From: JAMXLO01 sp963776505
GTDB taxonomy: Bacteria; Pseudomonadota; Alphaproteobacteria; Acetobacterales; Acetobacteraceae
Direction: 5' to 3'
Length of the DNA: 64,000 nt
Assembly: GCA_963776505.1 (NCBI GenBank)
Contig: CAVZNH010000066.1
Location: forward strand, 1-64,000
Part shown: piece by piece, positions 53,576-61,415 of the stretch
How the letters are laid out: the number at the start of each line of letters is the position of its first letter
Numbering within the stretch: position 1 is the first letter of the stretch
Program-made: the position numbers and the translations under genes
The notes under the pieces: model-generated
The model's input: the letters and a program-made list of their open reading frames with translations, nothing else
Told to the model about the DNA's origin: nothing
Databases searched by the model: none

Positions 53576-53589
53576 ACGCAAATCGGCGC

Positions 53590-53617
53590 TTGCCATTCGC
53601 GCCGCTCCTGGGCTAAT
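53590..53617 (+). promoter_or_regulatory. Sigma70-type promoter for the aro leader
   Basis: TTGCCA (53590-53595; 5 of 6 matches to TTGACA) is followed after 16 bases by GCTAAT (53612-53617; 4 of 6 matches to TATAAT). The expected transcript start is about 53624-53626, at or just before the first ATG of the leader peptide, which would make the leader mRNA essentially leaderless. Confidence 0.55.
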
Positions 53618-53625
53618 GAGCGGCC

Positions 53626-53691
53626 ATGGCACGGATGCAGATCATTTCCGCCTCACGATTTTGGTACCGCTGGTACACACCGGCGGCCTAG
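53626..53691 (+). CDS. Aromatic leader peptide of the DAHP synthase attenuator
   Basis: A 21-codon frame in which codons 12-17 are Phe-Trp-Tyr-Arg-Trp-Tyr (53659-53676), followed by Thr-Pro-Ala-Ala and TAG. All three aromatic amino acids made by the pathway downstream are represented. An internal ATG at 53635 gives an 18-codon version. The promoter position suggests transcription starts at about the first ATG, as in some alphaproteobacterial trp leaders. Ribosome stalling at these codons when charged aromatic tRNA is scarce would free 53682-53687 to pair with the terminator's left arm. This is a control peptide and not a functional protein. Confidence 0.7.
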   Translation: MARMQIISASRFWYRWYTPAA

Positions 53692-53751
53692 GATCGTGCA
53701 CCACTAGCAGGAACCCGAAGCCGCCCCGCCAAGGCGGCTTTCGCATTTCTA
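53682..53751 (+). terminator. Attenuator: antiterminator segment and intrinsic terminator before DAHP synthase
   Basis: The terminator stem AAGCCGCC (53718-53725) / GGCGGCTT (53733-53740) has a 7-base loop and is followed by TCGCATTTCT. GGCGGC at 53682-53687, overlapping the last codons of the leader peptide, can pair with GCCGCC at 53720-53725 and so prevent the terminator. CCGC at 53667-53670 can in turn pair with GCGG at 53683-53686, giving the usual 1:2 / 2:3 / 3:4 alternatives. A ribosome that finishes at the leader stop would cover 53682-53687 and allow termination. Confidence 0.68.
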
Positions 53752-53811
53752 CTGCATCGGAAATCGGATTTCGCCAAGGCAGGAGCGGCCTCTCAACCGA
53801 AGGAGGCTCGT

Positions 53812-55308
53812 ATGCCCAGTTCAGAATTCGATTTCGACGTGATCACCGGCCCGTCCGTTCCGAGGCCTGCACCACAACCCGCGCCGTCAGCCGGCGCCTC
53901 AGCGACCGCGATGACGCGCCATGTGGACACCACAGGACTGGCGCGCCTGCCCGATCGCGCAGGCGCCGATCTATCCGGACGCGGCGGCGCTTGACGCTGT
54001 CGAGGCGGAACTTCGCGCTGCGCCACCGCTGATCTTCGCCGGCGAGGCGCGCGCATTGAAGGCGCAGCTTGCGCCGCGTCGCGGCAGGCGAGGCGTTTCT
54101 GCTGCAAGGCGGCGACTGCGCGGAATCGTTCGCCGAATTCCATGCCAACGCGCTGCGCGACACGGTGAAGGTGCTGCTGCAGATGGCGGTGGTGCTGAGC
54201 TATGCCGCCGCCGTGCCGGTGGTGAAGGTCGCGCGCATGGCCGGGCAGTTCGCCAAGCCGCGCTCGCAGCCCACCGAGACCGATCGATGGCGTCACGCTG
54301 CCCTCCTATCGCGGCGACATCGTCAACGACATCGCGTTCGATGCGGCGGCGCGCATGCCGGATCCGTCGCGGATGCTGCGCGCCTACAATCAGTCGGCGA
54401 TCACGCTCAATCTGCTGCGCGCCTTCACGCAAGGCGGCTTTGCCGATCTGGCGCGCGTGCAGCAGTGGAACCAGGCGTTCATCGCGGCGTCGCCGCAAGG
54501 CGAGCGCTATGGCGAGATCTGCCGGCGCATCCAGGAGTCGCTGGCGTTCATGGCGGCCTGCGGCCTGACGTCGGCGAACGCGCCGCAGCTTCGCTCGACC
54601 GAGTTCTACACCAGCCACGATGCGATGCTGCTGAACTACGAGGAGCCGTTGGCGCGGCAGGACAGCCTGACCGGCGATTGGTACGCATGTTCGACGCATC
54701 TGCCATGGATCGGCGAGCGCACGCGCCAGGTGGATGGCGCGCATGTCGCGTTCATGCGCGGCGTCGCCAATCCGCTGGGTCTGAAATGTGGCCCGACGAT
54801 GACGCCGGACGAAGTGCTGCGGCTGATCGATGCGCTCGAATCCGCGTAACGAGCCGGGGCGGCTGACGCTGATCACACGCATGGGTGCGGAGCGCATCGG
54901 CACCGGATCTGCCGCCGCTGATCCGGGCCGTGCGGCGCGAGGGACGCAGCGTGGTGTGGTCGTGCGATCCGATGCACGGCAACACGGTGACGACTGCGAT
55001 CGGGTCGCAAGACACGGCCGTTCGACCGGATCATCGCGGAACTGCGCGCCTGCTTCGCGGTGCATCGTGCGGAGGGCAGCCGGCTCGGCGGTATGCACAT
55101 CGAGATGACCGGCAAGGACGTCACCGAATGCACCGGCGGCGCGCAGCAGATCGATGAGGACGACGCTGGCGGATCGCTACCATACGCATTGCGATCCGCG
55201 GCTGAACGGCTCGCAGGCGCTGGAGCTGGCGTTCCTGGTGGCGGAGGAGTTGAAGGAGGAGCGACAGCGGCAGCGCACAGTTCCGACTGCGCTGCGGCAG
55301 CGGAGTAG
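53812..55308 (+). CDS. aroG: Class II 3-deoxy-7-phosphoheptulonate (DAHP) synthase, about six frameshifts
   Basis: First enzyme of aromatic amino-acid synthesis (phosphoenolpyruvate + erythrose-4-phosphate). The pieces in order are 'WTPQDWRACPIAQAPIYPDA' and 'LRAAPPLIFAGEARALKAQL', the hallmark 'LLQGGDCAESFAEFHANALR', 'MAGQFAKPRSQPTET', 'PDPSRMLRAYNQSAITLNLL', 'RSTEFYTSHDAMLLNYEEPL', 'PLGLKCGPTMTPDEVLRLID', 'VVWSCDPMHGNT', 'GGMHIEMTGKDVTECTGGAQ' and 'LNGSQALELAFLVAEEL'. All class II motifs are present once frames are joined, so sequence errors are more likely than gene death. ATG 53812 has a strong GAAGGAGG site but its frame ends at 53991; the classical start would be near 53921. Preceded by an attenuator. 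Confidence 0.88.
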
Positions 55309-55318
55309 TAACCGGTTG

Positions 55319-55747
55319 TCAGTCCGGCTTGAAGTCCATCGCCGCGCCGTTCATGCAGTAGCGCTGCCCGGTCGGGCGAGGCCCATCGTCGAACACGTGG
55401 CCAAGATGACCGCCGCAGTTGCTGCAATGCACCTCGGTGCGCGTCATGAAGAAGCTGCGGTCCTCGGTGGTGCCGACCGCGCCTTCCAGCGGCTGGTAGA
55501 AGCTGGGCCAGCCGGTGCCGCTCTCGAACTTGGTGTCGGACGCAAACAGCTCCTGACCGCAGCCGGCGCAGATGAACTTGCCGTGCCGCTTTTCCGCGTT
55601 CAGCGGGCTGGTGCCGGCGCGCTCCGTGCCATGCTTGCGCAGCACCTGGTATTGCGCGGGAGACAGCTTCGCACGCCACTCCTCCTCGGTGTGGGTCACG
55701 GGAAACGTCTCGGTGTCCGCCGTGTTCGACGAGCCGAACAGCCGCAT
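55319..55747 (-). CDS. msrB: Peptide-methionine (R)-S-oxide reductase
   Basis: A 142-residue repair enzyme that reduces methionine-R-sulfoxide in proteins. Two zinc-binding CxxC motifs are visible: 'CAGC' in 'FICAGCGQELFASDTKFESG' and 'CSNC' in 'VHCSNCGGHLGHVFDDGP'. The core 'GTGWPSFYQPL' and the catalytic Cys in 'QRYCMNGAAMDF' follow. I start at 55747 (MRLFGSS), which has GAGGAGG 8 bases upstream; ATG 55768 seven codons earlier lacks a site. It lacks a signal peptide and is cytoplasmic. Converges with the DAHP synthase gene and diverges from the FAH gene. Confidence 0.95.
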   Translation of the reverse strand: MRLFGSSNTADTETFPVTHTEEEWRAKLSPAQYQVLRKHGTERAGTSPLNAEKRHGKFICAGCGQELFASDTKFESGTGWPSFYQPLEGAVGTTEDRSFFMTRTEVHCSNCGGHLGHVFDDGPRPTGQRYCMNGAAMDFKPD

Positions 55748-55816
55748 GGGCCTGCCTCCTCGGTTCATGGCTGGTCATAGTATAGGGTGCCGGGCCTGGC
55801 TTTGGGAGGACAGGGG

Positions 55817-57000
55817 ATGACCGCATTTCGTGAGGCGTTGCAGCCCGTGCTGCCGGACGACAGCGCGCAGGCCGCACTGGCGGGACGCGTCTGGCGGCCG
55901 GATGTCGGCGGTCCGTCCGTCGTGGCGGTGCGGGACGGCGATCTGCTCGACATATCGGCGAGCTTCCCGACCATGCGCGATCTGTGCGAGGCCGATGCGC
56001 CAGCCGAACGTCTGCGCGCCGCCGACAGGCGAGCGCATCGGCAGGCTGGATGACGTGCTGGCCAACACGCCGCCCGACGGTCGCGATCGCAACAAGCCGT
56101 GGCTGCTGGCGCCGATCGATCTGCAGGCGATCAAGGCGGCCGGCGTGACGTTCGTCGTGTCGATGATCGAACGCGTGATCGAGGAGCGTGCGCGCGGGGA
56201 CCTGAACGCCGCAGCGGCAATCCGCGCGGAGGTGAACCGGCTGGTCGGCGACGATCTGGCCAGGCTGAAGCCTGGATCAGCCGAGGCGAGCGCACCTGAA
56301 GCAGGTGCTGATCGAGCAAGGAGCGTGGAGCCAGTATCTCGAGGTCGGCATCGGTGAGGACGCCGAGATCTTCACCAAGGCGCAGCCGATGGCCGCGGTC
56401 GGCACCGGCATGGACGCGGGCATTCATCCGAAGTCGTCGTGGAACAACCCGGAGCCCGAGGTGGTGCTGGCCGCGTCATCGTCAGGCCGCATCGTCGCCG
56501 CGACATTGGGCAACGACGTGAACCTGCGCGACGTGGAAGGGCGATCCGCGCTGCTGCTCGGCAAGGCAAAGGACAACAACGCGTCATGCGCGATCGGGCC
56601 GTTGCTGCGCTTCTTCGACGCACGGTTCACGCTGGACGATGTCCGGCAGACGACGGTTTCGCTCACCGTCGAGGGGGACGATGGATTCACACTGAGCGGC
56701 GCGTCATCGATTGCAAAGATCAGTCGCGATCCGGCCGATCTGGTGGCGCAGATGGTGAACCAGCATCATCGCTATCCCGACGGTGCGGTGCTGTTCCTCG
56801 GCACGATGTTCGCGCCGGTGGAGGATCGCGACGCGCCGGGCAAGGGGTTCACCCACAAGACCGGCGACGTCGTGACGATCGCGGCGCCGAAGCTGGGTCG
56901 ACTGGTGAACCGGATGATGCCGACGGACCAGTGCGAGGCGTGGAGCTTCGGCGCGGCGGCGCTGATGCGGAATCTCGCAAGGCGGAGGTTGCTTGCATAA
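55817..57000 (+). CDS. Fumarylacetoacetate-hydrolase family dehydratase (XylX-like, 2-keto-3-deoxy-pentonate type), two frameshifts
   Basis: ATG 55817 with GGAGG upstream reads 'MTAFREALQPVLPDDSAQAA' and 'VRDGDLLDISASFPTMRDLC'. One extra C near 56025 leads to 'ATGERIGRLDDVLANTPPDG', 'AIKAAGVTFVVSMIERVIEE'. A slip near 56290 leads to 'VLIEQGAWSQYLEVGIGEDA', 'SSWNNPEPEVVLAASSSGRI', 'GNDVNLRDVEGRSALLLGKA' and the end at 57000. About 393 residues joined. The order and the ATLGNDVNLRDxEGRSALLL region closely resemble Caulobacter XylX, 2-keto-3-deoxy-xylonate dehydratase, as I remember it. That would place it in non-phosphorylative pentose breakdown. Converges on an enolase-superfamily gene. Confidence 0.8.
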
Positions 57001-57023
57001 TGACAGGGGCTGGACTGGCGGCC

Positions 57024-58130
57024 CTAGCTCAGCACGGCCTCCGTCTTCCGCTTGATCAGATCGAAGTCGATCTCCGCCGCCAGGCCCGGGCCCGTTGGGG
57101 CATGCAGCATCCCCTCGCGATCGATCTCCAACTCCTTCGCCATGCCGTATTTGTGCGCCCCGTCGGGCAGCAGCACCTCGAACATCGTGGTGTTGCGGAT
57201 CGCCATGCACAGATGCAGGTTGGCCAGATTGTTCAGCGAATTGCCCGAGTGATGCACCTCGTACTTGATGTTGAACGCCTCGCCGAGATGCGCGGTCTTC
57301 AACATGGTGGTGAGGCCGCCCTTGTTCGGGATGTCGCCGCGCAGGTAGTCGGTGGCACGCTCGGTCAGCCAGATCGGATAGGTCTCCAGTCCGCCGGCAG
57401 GGAACTCCGTCGCCATGATCGGGATATCCAGCTTCTCGCGCAGCTTGACGTAGTTGTAGATGTCCTCGTCCGACATCGGATCTTCGTACCAGTAGTAGCC
57501 CATCTCCTCGATCGCGCGGCCGACGCGCAGCGCATCGGTGTAGCTGTAGCTCCAGGTGGAATCGAGCATCAGCCGGAAGTCATCGCCGACCGCCTTGCGA
57601 ACCGCCACGCACACCTTGATGTCCTGATCCGGATCGCGCGGCGGATGGATCTTGTAGGCGCGCCAGCCGTTCGCCTTGAACGTCTGCGCCTGATCGACAT
57701 AGGCCGCGATGTCGGGCAACACCTGCGAGCTCGCATAGGCGAGGATCGAAGTGCGGCACGTGCCCATCAGCGCGTGTATCGGCAGCTTGGCGATCTTGCC
57801 GCACAGATCCCACAGCGCTGTATCCACCGCGCCGATCGTGCGGTAGCTGACAATGCGCGACACCAGTCGCATGGCGCCGTGGATGCGCTCACGCTCCAGC
57901 GGGTTCTGCCCCATCAGCATCGGCTTGAGCGACCGGATAAGCTGCGGTCCGTCCATCGACGCGGGATTGGTCGCGGCACCCAGAAACGCGTGGCCTTCCA
58001 ATCCCTCGTCTGTGTGGATGCGCAGCAGGCCGAGATTGCTGGTGGACGAGGCCAGCGCGCCAAGGTGGTAGCGCGTCGCCGGGATGCCGTCCCACGCGAA
58101 GATGGTCAGCGATACGTCGTCGATCTTCAT
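57024..58130 (-). CDS. Enolase-superfamily enzyme (mandelate racemase / muconate lactonizing type)
   Basis: A 368-residue barrel enzyme with the MR_MLE capping domain at the N-terminus. 'AVDTALWDLCGKIAKLPIHA' is the family signature. 'GWRAYKIHPP' contains the base-type Lys, 'LMLDSTWSYSYTDALRVGRA' the first metal Asp, 'YWYEDPMSDEDIYNYVKLRE' the second metal Glu, and 'PIMATEFPAG' the third; 'YEVHHSGNSLNNLAN' carries a His of the acid/base set. It is therefore probably active as a sugar-acid or carboxylate dehydratase or racemase with Mg. It is the last gene of the hydantoinase operon and faces the XylX-like gene, which would fit a sugar-acid dehydratase. The substrate is unknown. Confidence 0.88.
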   Translation of the reverse strand: MKIDDVSLTIFAWDGIPATRYHLGALASSTSNLGLLRIHTDEGLEGHAFLGAATNPASMDGPQLIRSLKPMLMGQNPLERERIHGAMRLVSRIVSYRTIGAVDTALWDLCGKIAKLPIHALMGTCRTSILAYASSQVLPDIAAYVDQAQTFKANGWRAYKIHPPRDPDQDIKVCVAVRKAVGDDFRLMLDSTWSYSYTDALRVGRAIEEMGYYWYEDPMSDEDIYNYVKLREKLDIPIMATEFPAGGLETYPIWLTERATDYLRGDIPNKGGLTTMLKTAHLGEAFNIKYEVHHSGNSLNNLANLHLCMAIRNTTMFEVLLPDGAHKYGMAKELEIDREGMLHAPTGPGLAAEIDFDLIKRKTEAVLS

Positions 58131-58133
58131 GTG

Positions 58134-58380
58134 CTACAGAACTCCGATGCGTCCCGTCGCAACGAGGCTTGTTGCCGCTGTTCTTGCAGCCGCAGAACGC
58201 GACCTGGCCGGTTTCCTCCGCCTTGAACTCGACCGGCGCGAAGCCGCTGCCCTTGTGCGATCCATCGCAGAACGGCTGGTTGCCACTCTTGCCGCAGGCG
58301 CACCACCAGTACGACTTGCCGGCCTCCACATCCATCCGATACGGGCTCTTCTGCGCGATCACCGGTTGCGTGCCTGACAT
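58134..58380 (-). CDS. CDGSH iron-sulfur domain protein (two CDGSH motifs)
   Basis: About 81 residues, 'MSGTQPVIAQKSPYRMDVEA', then 'WWCACGKSGNQPFCDGSHKG' (first CxC...CDGSH 2Fe-2S site, three Cys and one His) and 'FCGCKNSGNKPRCDGTH' (second site). A strong AGGAGAG site precedes ATG 58380. The reading runs past the expected end into the next gene in another frame; the TAG at 58134-58136, one base out of frame, is probably the true stop, implying one indel. Such proteins are electron carriers or redox sensors. It sits between hyuB and the enolase-type gene, 3 bp before the latter. Confidence 0.85.
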
Positions 58381-58399
58381 TTCCACTCTCCTTGTTGTC

Positions 58400-60094
58400 T
58401 CACATCGAGTCGGCGCCGTAGTCACGTCGCGCCGCCGTCGGGGTAACGTATCCGTCCAGCAGGTCTTCGGAAAGATGCGCGCGATCACGGCCGGACGGTG
58501 GGCCATAGCCACCTGAACCGGGCGCCTCGATCACCACCAGCGAACCGCCGGGCGCGATGAAGCCGCCCTTGCTGATGAGCCTGCGTGCGTTGCCATTCGG
58601 CGGTATCAGTTCCAGCTTCGCTGGCGCGCCTGACTTGCCGCCGGCGAGACCGAACGGTGGCGTGACGGTGCGTTCGCAGCAGACCGCCGCATGGGCCTGC
58701 CGCTCCAGTACGCGCCACACGCGACGCACGCCGAGGCCGCCGCGCCACGTGCCGGCACCGCCGCTGTCAGGCACCAGCGCGTATTCCTCCACGCGCAGCG
58801 GAAAGCTCATCTCGATGATCTCGATCGGCGTGTTCATCATGTTGGAGACGGTCGATGCGACGGCGTTGATGCCATCCTTCACCGGCCGCGCGCCGAAGCC
58901 ACCCTTCACCAATTCGTAGCTGACATAGCGCTCGTCGGTGCGATAGTCGGTGCCGCCGAATGTCATGACCGCAGAGGTGCCCTGCGATCCCGCCATCACG
59001 GTGCGCGGCGTGAAGGCGAACATCGCCGCCATCACCATGTCCGCGACGCGATGCGAAATCTCGTGGTTGGCGTACACCACCGGTGCGGGTAGCTGCGCGT
59101 TCACCACCGAGCCTGGCGGCGCCGTCACCGTCACCGGACGCCAGCAGCCGGAATTGGGCGGGATCAGGCTCTTCGGGTCGGCGATCATCTTCAGCGCGCA
59201 GAACACGCCCGAGGCGGTCACCGTGAGCGGCGCATTCATCGGCCCGGCCACCTGCGGATCGGAGCCGGCAAAGTCGGCGACGATCGTATCGCCGCGCTTG
59301 ATGATGCGAAGCTTCACGGTGAACGTCTCGTCATCGACCTCGCCCGGCGCGATGACACCGTCGCCATCGAAGACATCGGAAAACTCCGCCTCACCATCGG
59401 GCAGCGCGCGCAATGCGGCGCGCATCATGGTTTCCGAGTAGTCCTGCACCTCCTGCATGATGTCGAGCAGCGTGTCGGTGCCGTATTTGGCCGCAAGTGC
59501 CTGCAATCGAGCGGCGGCACGCCAGTTCGCCGCCACCTGGGCGCGCAGATCACCGAGGCGCTCGGTGGGGGTGCGGACATTGGCGAAGATGATCGCCTCG
59601 ATGGCGGGGTCCGGCTTGCCGTCACGATACAAGCGTATAGGCGGCAGGCGCAGGCCCTCGCCGTAGATCTCGGTCACCGCGCCGTAACTGCCGGGCGTGG
59701 CACTGCCGATATCGGGCCAGTGCGCGCGAACGCAACCGAAGCCGAGCAGGCGGCCCTCGTGGAAGGCTGGTGAAACGACGTTCACGTCTGGCAGATGCGA
59801 GCCACCCTGATATGGATCGTTATGGATGAAAACATCGCCGGGTGCGACATCAGGGAACGCCTGCACGACCGCGCGCACCGCATCGGGCATGGAGCCGAGA
59901 TGGATCGGCAGATCGGGACCTTGCGCGACCATGTTGCCCTGAACATCGAAGATGCCGCAGGAGTAGTCGCCGGCCACCTTCAGCAGTGGCGAATACGCTG
60001 TCTTCGCCAGGACGATCTTCATTTCCTCCGCCGCGCACGTAAGCGCATTCTTCACTACCTCGAAGCGGGCCGGGTCGGTCTTCAGGTGGGGCAT
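58400..60094 (-). CDS. hyuB: Hydantoinase B / oxoprolinase family protein
   Basis: 564 residues, intact. The start 'KTDPARFEVVKNALTCAAEE' and 'KTAYSPLLKVAGDYSCGIFD' are the typical HyuB opening. 'GDVFIHNDPYQGGSHLPDVN' is the most conserved motif. 'ADFAGSDPQVAGPMN', 'NSGCWRPVTVTAPPGSVVNA' and 'GGAGTWRGGLGVRRVWRVLE' follow, and the C-terminus has 'APGGSLVVIEAPGSGGYG'. HyuB pairs with HyuA to hydrolyse a cyclic amide (hydantoin, 5-oxoproline) or to carboxylate a ketone, using ATP. HyuA is encoded two genes upstream in the same direction. The substrate is not determined. Confidence 0.95.
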   Translation of the reverse strand: MPHLKTDPARFEVVKNALTCAAEEMKIVLAKTAYSPLLKVAGDYSCGIFDVQGNMVAQGPDLPIHLGSMPDAVRAVVQAFPDVAPGDVFIHNDPYQGGSHLPDVNVVSPAFHEGRLLGFGCVRAHWPDIGSATPGSYGAVTEIYGEGLRLPPIRLYRDGKPDPAIEAIIFANVRTPTERLGDLRAQVAANWRAAARLQALAAKYGTDTLLDIMQEVQDYSETMMRAALRALPDGEAEFSDVFDGDGVIAPGEVDDETFTVKLRIIKRGDTIVADFAGSDPQVAGPMNAPLTVTASGVFCALKMIADPKSLIPPNSGCWRPVTVTAPPGSVVNAQLPAPVVYANHEISHRVADMVMAAMFAFTPRTVMAGSQGTSAVMTFGGTDYRTDERYVSYELVKGGFGARPVKDGINAVASTVSNMMNTPIEIIEMSFPLRVEEYALVPDSGGAGTWRGGLGVRRVWRVLERQAHAAVCCERTVTPPFGLAGGKSGAPAKLELIPPNGNARRLISKGGFIAPGGSLVVIEAPGSGGYGPPSGRDRAHLSEDLLDGYVTPTAARRDYGADSM

Positions 60095-60172
60095 ACTCCG
60101 CTTCCGATCATGGCAATTGTCGTCAGTTGAACATGGCCAAGCTGGCCGATGCGTGCCAAGGCATCCCCGGCC

Positions 60173-61372
60173 TCAAACGACCACGTTGGCGGCATCATAG
60201 CTATACACCCAGTCAAGGCGTTCGCTCATCTTCATTTCGGCAAACTCTGAGTCGAGGAAGGCCTGTGCTGCGGTCGCATCGGCGAAGACCGGATTTGTAA
60301 TACGTTTCGCATTTTCCGCAGCGGTGGCAACCAAGTGGGATGTGCGGTCCTTTCGCGCCGTCTCGTAAGCCGCGAACCCGCGAACAATATGGGGGGTATG
60401 CGCATTCAGAGCGCGCGCGAGGATCAAGCCATCCTCGATTGCCATCGTTGCTCCCTGCCCAAGGAACGGCAGGGTTGGGTGGCAGGCATCACCCAGGAGC
60501 GTTATGCGATCGACCGACCAGTGCGGTAATTCCCGATGCATGCTGAGCGCCCAGAGATTTGGCTGTGGAAGTGCTCGGATCATGATCTGTACGTCGTCAT
60601 GCCAACCCTGGAAATCGTCCGCCAGCTGCTCGCAGCTGCCCACCGTGGACCAAGATTCGGTGCGCCAGTCGTCGCGTTGCACGACGCCAACAAAATTCAG
60701 CAGTTCCCCACGTCGAATTGGATACTCCACGACATGTCCGCTCGGCCCAACCCAGGTCTTGGCAACGCCATCAGCAAATCGGGGCGGCAATGCCGTAAAC
60801 GGGATCACACCACGCCATGCGATGAATCCCGTCAACTCTGGTTGGTCGGTGCCATGCAGGGTGGATCGGACGGCCGAGTGAACTCCATCCGCGCCAACTT
60901 GCGCGTCTCCCGTCGCAGTGCGACCGTCGGCGAACAGCAATGTCACTGTCTCGGCGTCTTGCCTGCAACTTGTCACCTTGTAACCGAGGTGGATCGCATC
61001 CGGCGCCAGATCAGTAACGGCTGCCGCAAGCAACTCGAGCAGATCCGGGCGAAAAAGCCATGCAAAAGGAAAACCATACTTGGCGGCAGCCACCGTGTTG
61101 AGTTCGAAGGTTGGCCATGCTTGGCCCGTGTTCCAAAGTCGGACCTCTCGCCTGACCGGGTGGGCTGCAACCGCGAGAACGCGATCAGCAACGCCTAAAC
61201 TTGCCAAGACCCGCATTCCGTTGGGTGAGATCAGCACACCGGCACCGACGTCCCGGAGCTCTTTTGCCTGCTCATATACCGAGACCCGGAAACCATGACG
61301 CAGTAGGCCAAGTGCGGCCGTAAGGCCTCCGATGCCCGCTCCCGCGATCAGTACGTGTGGCTTGTCACTCAT
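60173..61372 (-). CDS. FAD-dependent aromatic-type hydroxylase (salicylate / 3-hydroxybenzoate hydroxylase group)
   Basis: 399 residues, intact. 'HVLIAGAGIGGLTAALGLLR' binds the FAD ADP part. 'RRGELLNFVGVV' is present, and 'ITLLGDACHPTLPFLGQGAT' is the GD motif contacting the ribityl chain, followed by 'MAIEDGLILARALNA'. This is a class A single-component flavoprotein monooxygenase that uses NAD(P)H and O2 to hydroxylate a ring compound. It is placed between hyuA and hyuB, with gaps of 43 bp and 78 bp, so it is almost certainly in their operon. That suggests the operon acts on a ring that is hydroxylated and then opened by HyuAB. Confidence 0.92.
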   Translation of the reverse strand: MSDKPHVLIAGAGIGGLTAALGLLRHGFRVSVYEQAKELRDVGAGVLISPNGMRVLASLGVADRVLAVAAHPVRREVRLWNTGQAWPTFELNTVAAAKYGFPFAWLFRPDLLELLAAAVTDLAPDAIHLGYKVTSCRQDAETVTLLFADGRTATGDAQVGADGVHSAVRSTLHGTDQPELTGFIAWRGVIPFTALPPRFADGVAKTWVGPSGHVVEYPIRRGELLNFVGVVQRDDWRTESWSTVGSCEQLADDFQGWHDDVQIMIRALPQPNLWALSMHRELPHWSVDRITLLGDACHPTLPFLGQGATMAIEDGLILARALNAHTPHIVRGFAAYETARKDRTSHLVATAAENAKRITNPVFADATAAQAFLDSEFAEMKMSERLDWVYSYDAANVVV

Positions 61373-61415
61373 TCTCCCACTCCAGTCGGCTTGGCGTCCT
61401 CGTCAGTGCATCTCA

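Noticed and set aside
57889..58512. A 207-residue CDGSH protein with extensions at both ends
   Set aside because: The ends overlap hyuB and the enolase-type gene in other frames; only 58134-58380 carries the two CDGSH motifs and a ribosome site.
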